Below are positions 1 through 6,228 of a stretch of DNA of 11,938 nt, piece by piece; position 1 is the stretch's first letter, and each line of letters opens with the position of its first letter. Position numbers and translations under genes: made by a program. The stretch spans positions 2,768 to 14,705 of the forward strand of contig DKIP01000078.1 of NCBI GenBank assembly GCA_002454335.1, written 5' to 3'. The stretch comes from Cytophagaceae bacterium UBA6715. GTDB lineage: Bacteria > Bacteroidota > Bacteroidia > Cytophagales > Spirosomataceae. The notes beneath the pieces were generated by a model. The model saw only the letters and a program-made list of their open reading frames with translations. It did not search any database and was not told the origin of the DNA.

Positions 1-747
1 GAAATGGGAGAACATCCCACACGAGCATTATCGCAAAAACCCAATTCCAGCATCGGAGTTGGGTTTGCGCTTTTAAAAGAAGGCAAAGCCGATATTTTCG
101 CATCAGCCGGAAATACTGGAGCCATGATGGTCGGCTCTTTATTCTCAGTTAAAACAATCGAAGGCATTCAACGCCCTGCCATTGCAGGCTTTATTCCACA
201 AACGGATGGTACCCATTCGGTGATGTTGGATATTGGTGCGAATGCAGATTGCAAACCCGAAATGCTTGAGCAATGGGCGGTCCTAGGATCCGTCTATGCC
301 GCGGCTACACGTGGCATCGAACGTCCTCGTGTAGGTTTGTTGAACATCGGAGAAGAGGAACAAAAGGGGTCCATTTTGACCCAAGCGACGTATGCTTTAC
401 TTAAAGCAAACGAAAAACTGAATTTTGTTGGGAACCTGGAAGGGAAAGACGTGTTCCGCGGAAAAGCAGACGTGATTGTTACGGATGGTTTTACAGGAAA
501 TATCGTTTTGAAAATGGGGGAATCCATTTACAACATCATGAAGGAACAAGGAATGGTCAATGAATTTGTGGACCGGACTAATTACGAAAATTACGGCGGT
601 AGCCCAATCATTGGTATTAATGGAAATGTCATTATTGCACACGGCGCTTCAAGCCCCACGGCCATTATGAACATGATTAAATTATGCCAAAACATAGTAA
701 AATCAGAAGTAGCCAAAAAAATTAAGGCTGCCTTTGAAAACAACTAA
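1..747 (+). CDS. plsX: Phosphate acyltransferase PlsX, 5'-truncated by the window
   Basis: PlsX converts acyl-ACP to acyl-phosphate, the acyl donor used by PlsY in the first step of phospholipid synthesis; it acts at the inner face of the membrane. The frame is open from base 1, and 248 residues are visible against roughly 310-340 in the family, so about 70-90 N-terminal residues lie upstream. The ATG at base 4 is simply an internal methionine. Family signatures seen are the SSIGVGFALLKEG region near the left edge, ASAGNTGAMM, VTDGFTGNIVLKMGE (DGFTGN at visible residues 162-167) and the C-terminal HGASSPTAI. The stop is 9 bases before fabH, the standard plsX-fabH pairing of lipid operons. The identity is secure; only the start is unknown. 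Confidence 0.97.
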   Translation, partial: EMGEHPTRALSQKPNSSIGVGFALLKEGKADIFASAGNTGAMMVGSLFSVKTIEGIQRPAIAGFIPQTDGTHSVMLDIGANADCKPEMLEQWAVLGSVYAAATRGIERPRVGLLNIGEEEQKGSILTQATYALLKANEKLNFVGNLEGKDVFRGKADVIVTDGFTGNIVLKMGESIYNIMKEQGMVNEFVDRTNYENYGGSPIIGINGNVIIAHGASSPTAIMNMIKLCQNIVKSEVAKKIKAAFENN

Positions 748-756
748 GAACACAAC

Positions 757-1758
757 ATGTCAAATAAAACAAGCGCAGCCATAACCGGCGTGGCAGGATA
801 TGTCCCGGATTATGTGCTTACGAATGAAGAGTTAGAAAAACTCGTTGATACAAACGACGAATGGATCACAACCCGTACAGGAATCAAAGAGCGTCGCATT
901 TTAAAAGGCGAAGGTCAAGGAACTTCTGTCATGGGAGCAAAAGCCGTAGAAGAATTATTACGCAAAACGAATACCACGCCAGACCAAGTTGACCTATTAA
1001 TTTGTGCTACAGTTACCCCGGATTATCTATTTCCTTCAGCATCTAACATGATTTGCAAGGCGGTAGGAATTCGCGAAACAGCATCTTTTGATTTAGCTGC
1101 CGCGTGCTCTGGATTCTTAAATGCATTAGCCGTAGGATCAGCTTTCATCGAAGCCGGTCGATATAAAAAAGTGATCATCGTGGGTGCCGATAAAATGTCG
1201 GCAATCGTTGACTATACAGACCGTACAACTTGCATACTTTTTGGAGACGGTGCTGCAGCAGTGATGTTGGAACCGAATACTGAAGGCTTAGGCGTTCAAG
1301 ATTTTATTTTGAAGTCGGACGGTGAAGGTTGCGAAAGTTTAATGCAAAAAGGTGGTGGTAGCGCCTACCCTCCTACGCAGGAAACCGTGGAACAAAAATT
1401 ACATTACATCCGTCAAGAGGGTCAGGCAGTTTACAAATTTGCTGTCACGCGTATGGCGAATGTGTCAGCGGAGATTATGGAGCGCAATCACTTAGTAGGT
1501 GATGATATTCGTTTCTTAGTTCCGCACCAGGCCAACAAGCGTATTATTGATGCGACGGCGAGCCGAATGGGCGTGAGTGAAGATAAGGTAATGTTGAACA
1601 TTCAAAAATATGGCAACACAACAGCCGCAACGATCCCATTATGTTTATGGGATTATGAAAACCAATTGAAAAAAGGAGATAAATTGATACTTGCTGCCTT
1701 CGGGGGTGGCTTTACTTGGGGATCCGCTTATTTAACTTGGGCGTACGATCCGAAATAA
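757..1758 (+). CDS. fabH: Beta-ketoacyl-ACP synthase III (FabH)
   Basis: FabH condenses a short acyl-CoA with malonyl-ACP to begin type II fatty-acid synthesis in the cytoplasm. The 333-residue product has the normal thiolase-fold length. The catalytic triad is complete: Cys117 in AACSGF, His257 in VPHQANKRI and Asn287 in YGNTTAA. The glycine-rich C-terminal AAFGGGFTWGSA loop is also present, as is the N-terminal TNDEWITTRTGI signature. The start at 757 follows plsX after 9 bases, has no Shine-Dalgarno but an AC-rich lead, and gives the expected N-terminus. It is cotranscribed with plsX and efp. Whether it prefers acetyl-CoA or branched primers, as many Bacteroidota enzymes do, cannot be read from the sequence. 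Confidence 0.97.
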   Translation: MSNKTSAAITGVAGYVPDYVLTNEELEKLVDTNDEWITTRTGIKERRILKGEGQGTSVMGAKAVEELLRKTNTTPDQVDLLICATVTPDYLFPSASNMICKAVGIRETASFDLAAACSGFLNALAVGSAFIEAGRYKKVIIVGADKMSAIVDYTDRTTCILFGDGAAAVMLEPNTEGLGVQDFILKSDGEGCESLMQKGGGSAYPPTQETVEQKLHYIRQEGQAVYKFAVTRMANVSAEIMERNHLVGDDIRFLVPHQANKRIIDATASRMGVSEDKVMLNIQKYGNTTAATIPLCLWDYENQLKKGDKLILAAFGGGFTWGSAYLTWAYDPK

Positions 1759-1771
1759 TTAACAAAACACA

Positions 1772-2335
1772 ATGGCAACTACAGCAGATATTAAAAATGG
1801 CATGGTGATTAAGTACAATGACGATTTATATTCGATCATTGAATTCCTTCACGTAAAGCCAGGAAAAGGTCCAGCGTTTGTTCGGACAAAATTACGCTCA
1901 TTAACTTCGGGCAAGGTAATCGACAATACCTTCAATTCAGGTGTGGCGATTTACCCGGTACGTGTGGAGCGGAGAAAATTCCAATTTATCTACAAGGATG
2001 AATTTGGCTTCAACTTCATGGACAATGAATCATTTGAGCAAATCCTATTAGGGGAGAACCTATGTGTAATGGCAGATTTAATGAAAGAGGGACAAGAAGT
2101 GGAGATTTTGATCAACACAGAAGATGATTCAGCCTTATCATGCGAGTTGCCTCCCTTTGTGGAATTGAAAGTAACTTACACAGAACCCGGCGTTCGTGGC
2201 GATACAGCAAACTCCCCTAAAAAACCCGCAACGGTGGAAACAGGCGCAACCATTACGGTACCTATTTTCATTGAACAAGATGAATTAATCAAAGTAGACA
2301 CAAGAACTTACTCGTACGCAGAGCGCGTTAAGTAA
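1772..2335 (+). CDS. efp: Elongation factor P
   Basis: EF-P binds between the P and E sites of ribosomes stalled at consecutive prolines and speeds peptide bond formation. The 187-residue protein has the usual three-domain size: a KOW-like domain I (about 1-64) and two OB folds (about 65-127 and 128-187). The domain I loop reads VKPGKGPAF with Lys32 at the tip, the position that other bacteria modify with beta-lysine, rhamnose (on Arg) or aminopentanol; no modifying enzyme is visible in the window. The conserved C-terminal region GATITVPIFIEQDELIKVDT...YAERVK is intact. It lies 13 bases after fabH and 56 bases before accB, inside a lipid operon, which is a placement also seen in other bacteria with efp-accB-accC order. 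Confidence 0.97.
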   Translation: MATTADIKNGMVIKYNDDLYSIIEFLHVKPGKGPAFVRTKLRSLTSGKVIDNTFNSGVAIYPVRVERRKFQFIYKDEFGFNFMDNESFEQILLGENLCVMADLMKEGQEVEILINTEDDSALSCELPPFVELKVTYTEPGVRGDTANSPKKPATVETGATITVPIFIEQDELIKVDTRTYSYAERVK

Positions 2336-2342
2336 TTTCTAC

Positions 2343-2350
2343 TACATTTG
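2343..2350 (+). promoter_or_regulatory. Possible -7 element upstream of accB
   Basis: TACATTTG in the efp-accB gap matches the Bacteroidota -7 consensus TAnnTTTG exactly and would leave a leader of about 35 bases before the accB ATG. No TTG is found at the expected -33 distance (19-21 bases upstream, which falls in the end of efp). It may therefore be a weak internal promoter allowing accBC to be expressed separately, or chance. Confidence 0.35.
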
Positions 2351-2391
2351 TCAAAACTTAGTAAACGGTCAACCTTTATTATATAACCGAA

Positions 2392-2859
2392 ATGGATACG
2401 AAAGAAATACAACGATTACTCGATTATATCGCAAAATCACCTCTTGCAGAAGTAAGTATTGAAACAGAAGGCTTAAAAGTTTCAGTGAAAAAAAATAGCG
2501 TAGCAGCACCTAGCGTTACGGTTGCGGCAGCTCCGGCTCCTGTAGCGGCAGCAGCACCCGTTGCAGCAGCTCCGGCAGCTCCGGTGGCGGCACCTGCAGC
2601 AGCACCCGTTGCCGATAATTTATACACGGTGAAGTCACCGATGATTGGAACATTCTACCGTGCAGCAGGTCCAGATAAAGAAAATTACGTAGAAGTAGGA
2701 TCCGAAATCGTACCAGGCAAAACACTTTGTATGGTTGAGGCGATGAAATTGTTTAACGAAATCGATTCAGAAGTATCAGGTAAAATCGTTAAAATATTAG
2801 TGGATAATGCAAGCCCAGTGGAGTTTGACCAACCATTATTCTTAGTAGAAAAAGCTTAA
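2392..2859 (+). CDS. accB: Biotin carboxyl carrier protein of acetyl-CoA carboxylase
   Basis: AccB carries CO2 on a covalently bound biotin between biotin carboxylase (AccC) and carboxyltransferase (AccA/AccD) to make malonyl-CoA. The 155-residue protein has three parts. Residues 1-35 form the N-terminal segment that in the family helps bind AccC. Residues about 38-74 are a flexible linker made almost only of Ala, Pro and Val. Residues about 78-155 are the biotinyl domain, with SPMIGTFYR, a thumb-like AGPDKENY stretch and the biotinylation motif EAMKL at Lys119. The motif is followed by FNEI, close to the MNEI/MNQI of other AccB proteins. The linker DNA contains an in-frame 48-base repeat step. 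It is followed 59 bases later by the most likely accC start. Confidence 0.97.
   Translation: MDTKEIQRLLDYIAKSPLAEVSIETEGLKVSVKKNSVAAPSVTVAAAPAPVAAAAPVAAAPAAPVAAPAAAPVADNLYTVKSPMIGTFYRAAGPDKENYVEVGSEIVPGKTLCMVEAMKLFNEIDSEVSGKIVKILVDNASPVEFDQPLFLVEKA
2548..2612 (+). repeat. In-frame repeat inside the accB Ala/Pro linker
   Basis: A 17-base word (GCAGCAGCACCCGTTGC) occurs at 2548-2564 and again at 2596-2612, exactly 48 bases (16 codons) apart, with further imperfect GCAGCTCCGG-type words between them. It encodes the flexible Ala-Pro-Val linker of the biotin carrier protein, so gain or loss of one 48-base unit would stay in frame and change only linker length. Confidence 0.75.
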
Positions 2860-2871
2860 TTATGAGCCTAG

Positions 2872-2899
2872 CGCATACCACCTTAGGTTTGAGTATGCG
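2872..2899 (+). other. Hairpin in the accB-accC gap
   Basis: CGCATAC (2872-2878) and GTATGCG (2893-2899) form a perfect 7-bp stem around a 14-base loop. No T-run follows, so it is not a standard terminator. It lies before the chosen accC start at 2919 and could be an RNA processing, stability or translation element within the operon transcript; its function is unknown. Confidence 0.45.
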
Positions 2900-2918
2900 A
2901 TTAGACAAATCAATTACT

Positions 2919-4262
2919 ATGTTTAAAAAAATACTAATTGCAAACCGCGGAGAGATTGCCTTGCGTATCATCCGTACTTGCAAGGAAATGGGAATAAAAA
3001 CCGTCGCTGTTTACTCAACGGCTGATCGGGAAAGTTTACACGTACGATTTGCAGATGAGGCCGTTTGTATCGGACCTCCACCAAGCCGTGATTCTTATTT
3101 GAGCATTCCAGCTTTAATATCAGCAGCAGAAGTAACTGGCGCAGATGCCATCCACCCTGGTTATGGATTCCTTTCAGAAAATGCGGAATTTTCACGCATC
3201 TGTTCGGAACATAGCATCAAGTTTATAGGTGCATCGGCTGAGATGATCAACCAAATGGGGGACAAAGCGACGGCCAAAGATACCATGAAAAAAGCAGGTG
3301 TTCCTGTTATTCCAGGTTCTGACGGATTACTTGACACCGTTGAAGAAGCTATTGAATTAGCCAAAGCGATTAAATACCCAGTCATCATCAAGGCAACTGC
3401 CGGCGGTGGAGGACGTGGTATGCGGATCATCCGTGAAGAATCTGAATTCCGTAAATTATGGGATGATGCCAAAATGGAAGCAGCAGCGGCATTTGGTAAC
3501 GATGGCATGTACATGGAGAAATTTGTGGAAGAGCCTCGTCACATTGAAATCCAAGTCGTAGGAGATAAATTTGGTAAAGTATGTCACCTTTCTGAGCGTG
3601 ACTGTTCGATCCAACGACGTCACCAAAAGTTATGTGAAGAAACACCATCGCCGGCTTTGACAGAGGATCTCCGCAAAAAAATGGGTGAGGCTGCCATTGC
3701 AGGTGCGTCAGCTATTGGATATGAAGGTGCAGGTACAATTGAGTTTTTGGTCGACAAAAACGGAGACTTCTACTTCATGGAAATGAATACACGTATCCAA
3801 GTGGAGCACCCCATTACGGAAGAAGTAACAGATTTCGATTTGATCAAAGAGCAAATTAAAGTTGCGGCTGGTATCCCTATTTCAGGTCAAAACTACTTCC
3901 CGAAATTATACGCGTTAGAGTGTCGGATTAATGCGGAAGATCCTGCGCATGGATTCCGTCCGTCTCCGGGCAAAATTACCAACTTACACCTTCCAGGTGG
4001 ACACGGTGTCAGAATTGATTCACACGTATATTCAGGTTATACGATCCCGCCAAATTACGATTCGATGATTGCGAAAGTAATCGTAAGTGGCCAAAGCCGC
4101 GAAGAGGTATTACTTCGTATGAAGCGCGCGCTCCAAGAATTCGTAATCGAAGGTGTAAAAACAACGATTCCATTCCATATTAAGTTGATGGATGACCCTG
4201 GTTTTCAATCAGGTAAGTTCACAACGGCCTTTATGGAGTCATTCGACATGAGTGGAATTTAG
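2919..4262 (+). CDS. accC: Biotin carboxylase subunit of acetyl-CoA carboxylase
   Basis: AccC is the ATP-grasp enzyme that carboxylates the biotin on AccB using bicarbonate and ATP. From the ATG at 2919 the product is 447 residues, the typical family length, starting MFKKILIANRGEIA. The glycine-rich ATP lid KATAGGGGRGM spans residues 158-168. The catalytic region MNTRIQVEHP puts its arginine at residue 292, the same number as in the E. coli enzyme, which supports this start. An ATG at 2862 is in frame and would add 19 residues, but that extension is unlike the family and overlaps a hairpin. Residues 53-55 are three consecutive prolines (GPPPSRDSY), a predicted EF-P-dependent site encoded in the same operon as efp. 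A strong terminator follows the stop. Confidence 0.96.
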   Translation: MFKKILIANRGEIALRIIRTCKEMGIKTVAVYSTADRESLHVRFADEAVCIGPPPSRDSYLSIPALISAAEVTGADAIHPGYGFLSENAEFSRICSEHSIKFIGASAEMINQMGDKATAKDTMKKAGVPVIPGSDGLLDTVEEAIELAKAIKYPVIIKATAGGGGRGMRIIREESEFRKLWDDAKMEAAAAFGNDGMYMEKFVEEPRHIEIQVVGDKFGKVCHLSERDCSIQRRHQKLCEETPSPALTEDLRKKMGEAAIAGASAIGYEGAGTIEFLVDKNGDFYFMEMNTRIQVEHPITEEVTDFDLIKEQIKVAAGIPISGQNYFPKLYALECRINAEDPAHGFRPSPGKITNLHLPGGHGVRIDSHVYSGYTIPPNYDSMIAKVIVSGQSREEVLLRMKRALQEFVIEGVKTTIPFHIKLMDDPGFQSGKFTTAFMESFDMSGI

Positions 4263-4282
4263 GATAAAAAGTGTGTTTAAAG

Positions 4283-4307
4283 AAAGGAGGCCTACGCCTC
4301 CTTTTTT
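4283..4307 (+). terminator. Rho-independent terminator of the plsX-accC operon
   Basis: A 9-bp stem, AAAGGAGGC (4283-4291) with GCCTCCTTT (4296-4304), closes a 4-base CTAC loop and runs into six T residues (4302-4307). It sits about 20 bases after the accC stop and is a clear intrinsic terminator. Confidence 0.9.
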
Positions 4308-4332
4308 ATTGGTAAATATTTTCCACTAGGTA

Positions 4333-4363
4333 TTGCATATTAGTTCTTGATTTTCTAAATTTG
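4333..4363 (+). promoter_or_regulatory. Bacteroidota-type promoter for rplM-rpsI
   Basis: TTG at 4333-4335 is followed by a 20-base spacer and TAAATTTG at 4356-4363, which matches the known Bacteroidota primary sigma consensus (TTG at -33, TAnnTTTG at -7). Transcription would start near 4369, giving a leader of about 110 bases before rplM. It lies just downstream of the accC terminator and is the best promoter in the window. Confidence 0.75.
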
Positions 4364-4412
4364 CACTCCCATTTTTCGATTGAATGCCCGTTTGAAAGAT
4401 AAAATAGGTCAT

Positions 4413-4457
4413 AATCAACTCCTTAAGACAAATTCCGTGGTCTTGGTGGAAATGATT
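4413..4457 (+). promoter_or_regulatory. Candidate structured rplM leader hairpin
   Basis: The leader can fold into an imperfect hairpin. AATCA (4413-4417) pairs with TGATT (4453-4457), TCC (4420-4422) with GGA (4448-4450), and TTAAGAC (4423-4429) with GTCTTGG (4440-4446, the last two as G-U pairs). This leaves a 10-base apical loop, a 2x2 internal loop and one bulged base. L13-mediated control of its own operon is known in other bacteria; that this hairpin serves that role is inference. Its 3' arm ends 22 bases before the rplM GTG start and includes the ATG of a small upstream overlapping ORF. Confidence 0.4.
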
Positions 4458-4517
4458 CAACAGTTAAACATTATTAATAGTGGATACTTTAAGTTACAAA
4501 ACGATCTCTGCCAATAA
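4452..4517 (+). other. Small upstream ORF overlapping the rplM start
   Basis: An ATG at 4452 opens a 21-codon frame (MIQQLNIINSGYFKLQNDLCQ, shown in the DNA) that ends at TAA 4515-4517, out of frame with rplM and covering its GTG start. Whether it is translated is unknown. It may compete with or couple to L13 synthesis, or be a chance ATG. Confidence 0.25.
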
Positions 4518-4923
4518 AGCTACAGTTCAAAAGGACTGGGTGGTAGTAGATGCAGAAAACCAAATTTTAGGTCGTCTTTGCTCTGAAATCGCGAAAATCA
4601 TTCGTGGTAAGCACAAGGCTTCATACACGCCGCACGTAGATTGTGGAGATCAAGTGATCGTAATCAACGCGGACAAAGTTCGTTTGACAGGTAAGAAAAT
4701 GACTGATAAGGTTTACATCCGTCACACGGGGTATCCAGGTGGTCAACGTTTTGCTACGCCACGTGAGGTTTTAGCTAAAAACCCAAGAGGTGTTGTCGAA
4801 GCAGCCGTAAAAGGTATGTTGCCTAAAAATCGTTTAGGACGTGCTTTATTCAACAACTTATTTGTATATGCAGGATCTGAGCATCCACATGCAGCACAAC
4901 AACCTAAAGAAATCAAGTTTTAA
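4480..4923 (+). CDS. rplM: 50S ribosomal protein L13 (uL13)
   Basis: L13 is an early-assembly protein of the large ribosomal subunit that binds 23S rRNA. The 147 residues match the family length and show WVVVDAENQILGRLCSEIAKIIRGKHKASYTPHVDCGD, then VRLTGKKMTDKVYIRHTGYPGG and the C-terminal LPKNRLGRALFNNLFVYAGSEHPHAAQQP. The start is GTG at 4480: an in-frame stop lies at 4465-4467 and no ATG stands between it and the conserved MDTLSYKTI N-terminus. No Shine-Dalgarno is present. It is 11 bases from rpsI, the near-universal pairing, and lies downstream of a good promoter and a foldable leader. Confidence 0.97.
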   Translation: MDTLSYKTISANKATVQKDWVVVDAENQILGRLCSEIAKIIRGKHKASYTPHVDCGDQVIVINADKVRLTGKKMTDKVYIRHTGYPGGQRFATPREVLAKNPRGVVEAAVKGMLPKNRLGRALFNNLFVYAGSEHPHAAQQPKEIKF

Positions 4924-4934
4924 CGGACATTACA

Positions 4935-5324
4935 ATGGCAGAAATAACAAGTAAAATCGGAAGAAGAAAGACAGCTATTGCTCGTATTTCCATGACTCCT
5001 GGTAAAGGCCAAATCAAAATCAATGGCCGTACATTGACTGATTACTTCCCATCTGAAATTCTTCAGATTGTAGTAAATCAGCCTTTTGCTTTAACGAACA
5101 CAGTAGGATCATTTGATGTAACAGCTAACGTAGATGGCGGTGGTATCAAAGGACAAGCTGAAGCGCTTCGTTTAGCAATTTCACGCGCACTTCAAACGCA
5201 AGATGCTGAATTACGTTCTCCTTTGAAAAAAGAAGGATTCTTAACGCGTGACCCTCGTATGGTTGAGCGTAAGAAACCAGGACGTGCGAAAGCTCGTAAG
5301 AGATTCCAATTCTCTAAGCGTTAA
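4935..5324 (+). CDS. rpsI: 30S ribosomal protein S9 (uS9)
   Basis: S9 sits in the head of the small subunit, and in this family its C-terminal tail reaches the P-site tRNA. The 129-residue protein has the signature GRRKTAIARISMTPGKGQIKING near the N-terminus, the GGGIKGQAEALRLAISRAL central motif, and the basic tail RKKPGRAKARKRFQFSKR ending in the conserved Lys-Arg. The start at 4935 gives the expected N-terminus after a short A-rich lead. It is the second gene of the rplM-rpsI pair and is closed by a long hairpin starting 9 bases after the stop. Confidence 0.98.
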   Translation: MAEITSKIGRRKTAIARISMTPGKGQIKINGRTLTDYFPSEILQIVVNQPFALTNTVGSFDVTANVDGGGIKGQAEALRLAISRALQTQDAELRSPLKKEGFLTRDPRMVERKKPGRAKARKRFQFSKR

Positions 5325-5332
5325 GATTGTTC

Positions 5333-5381
5333 GTGGAAAAGGCTTGTCTGTTGCCGATGCCTTTTCCACATTTTTATTTTT
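5333..5381 (+). terminator. Terminator-like hairpin between rpsI and rpsB
   Basis: GTGGAAAAGGC (5333-5343) and GCCTTTTCCAC (5359-5369) form a perfect 11-bp stem with a 15-base loop, followed by T5-A-T5 (5371-5381). This is a strong intrinsic terminator shape for rplM-rpsI. Because rpsB starts only 20 bases later, it might terminate only in part, or rpsB may have its own promoter overlapping it. Confidence 0.8.
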
Positions 5382-5382
5382 C
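5351..5382 (+). promoter_or_regulatory. Weak candidate promoter for rpsB-tsf
   Basis: TTG at 5351-5353 in the hairpin loop, 21 bases, then TATTTTTC (5375-5382) resembles TTG/TAnnTTTG with one mismatch at the last base. It would give a leader of only about 13 bases. A T-rich terminator tract makes such a match easy by chance, so this is tentative. Confidence 0.25.
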
Positions 5383-5401
5383 ACATTTTTAAACAACCAA
5401 A

Positions 5402-6214
5402 ATGGCACAATTAAGCTACAACGACTTGCTTGATGCAGGCGTTCACTTCGGTCACTTGACACGTAAGTGGGATCCAAAAATGGCTCCATACATCTTTATG
5501 GAGAAGAATGGTATCCACATCATTGATCTTAACAAAACAATTTCTAGCCTTGAAGAAGCTTCGCAAGCAATGCGTGCTATCGTTCGTTCTGGTCGCAAGA
5601 TCATGTTCGTTGCGACAAAAAAACAAGCGCAAGAAATCGTAACTGCAGAAGCAGATAAATTAAAGATGCCATACGTAACTGACCGTTGGTTAGGTGGTAT
5701 GTTGACAAACTTCGCGACCGTACGCAAGTCGATCAAGAAAATGTCAAGCATCGACAAGATGTTAAAAGACGAAGTTATCGTGAAAACCCTTGCGAAACGT
5801 GAGCGTTTAATGATGACTCGTGAGGAGGAGAAATTAAAGCGTGTATTAGGTGGTATCACCGATTTGACTCGTTTACCAGCGGCATTGTTCGTGATTGACG
5901 TGAAGCGTGAGCACATCGCTGTATCGGAGGCGAAAAAATTGGGTATCCCCGTTTTCGCAATGTGTGATACAAACTCAAATCCTGAATTAGTTGACTACCC
6001 AATCCCAGCGAATGATGATGCATACAAATCAATTGCAATCATCGTAAAAGCTATCAGCAAGGCAATCGAAGAAGGTTTATCTGAGCGTAAGCAAGATAAA
6101 GATGATGCGCGTATTGCTGAAGAGGAAGAAGCAAAACGTGCGGTAGACGCAACAGATGCTCAAGAAGCTGCTAAGGTAGCCGCTAAGTACGAAAAAGAAG
6201 CAGAACAAGAATAA
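5402..6214 (+). CDS. rpsB: 30S ribosomal protein S2 (uS2)
   Basis: S2 is a late-assembling small-subunit protein located near S1/S21 and the mRNA exit platform. The 270-residue product carries the family signatures GVHFGHLTRKWDPKMAPYIF near residue 12, GRKIMFVATKKQAQEIV, DRWLGGMLTNFATVRKSI, and LPAALFVIDVKREHIAVSEAKKLGIPVFAMCDTNSNPELVDYPIPAND. After the conserved core (about residue 230) comes a highly charged tail of some 40 residues rich in Glu, Lys and Ala, probably helical; such tails are common in S2 of this phylum. The start is ATG at 5402 after an AACCAAA lead. It pairs with tsf 14 bases downstream. Confidence 0.98.
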   Translation: MAQLSYNDLLDAGVHFGHLTRKWDPKMAPYIFMEKNGIHIIDLNKTISSLEEASQAMRAIVRSGRKIMFVATKKQAQEIVTAEADKLKMPYVTDRWLGGMLTNFATVRKSIKKMSSIDKMLKDEVIVKTLAKRERLMMTREEEKLKRVLGGITDLTRLPAALFVIDVKREHIAVSEAKKLGIPVFAMCDTNSNPELVDYPIPANDDAYKSIAIIVKAISKAIEEGLSERKQDKDDARIAEEEEAKRAVDATDAQEAAKVAAKYEKEAEQE

Positions 6215-6228
6215 ACAATATTCATATT

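Noticed and set aside
4..747. Complete PlsX starting at the ATG at base 4
   Set aside because: The codon at bases 1-3 is in frame and the protein lacks the family's N-terminal region, so this ATG is internal and the gene is cut by the window edge.
2424..2627. Ala/Gly-rich minus-strand ORF opposite accB
   Set aside because: It is the complement of the repetitive Ala-Pro linker; it has no recognisable protein features and the plus strand is clearly coding.
3161..3514. 117-codon minus-strand ORF inside accC
   Set aside because: It is antisense to the conserved ATP-grasp core; no promoter or recognisable product.
5248..5433. Plus-strand ORF bridging rpsI and rpsB
   Set aside because: It runs out of frame through the S9 tail, the terminator hairpin and the S2 start; there is no family resemblance.
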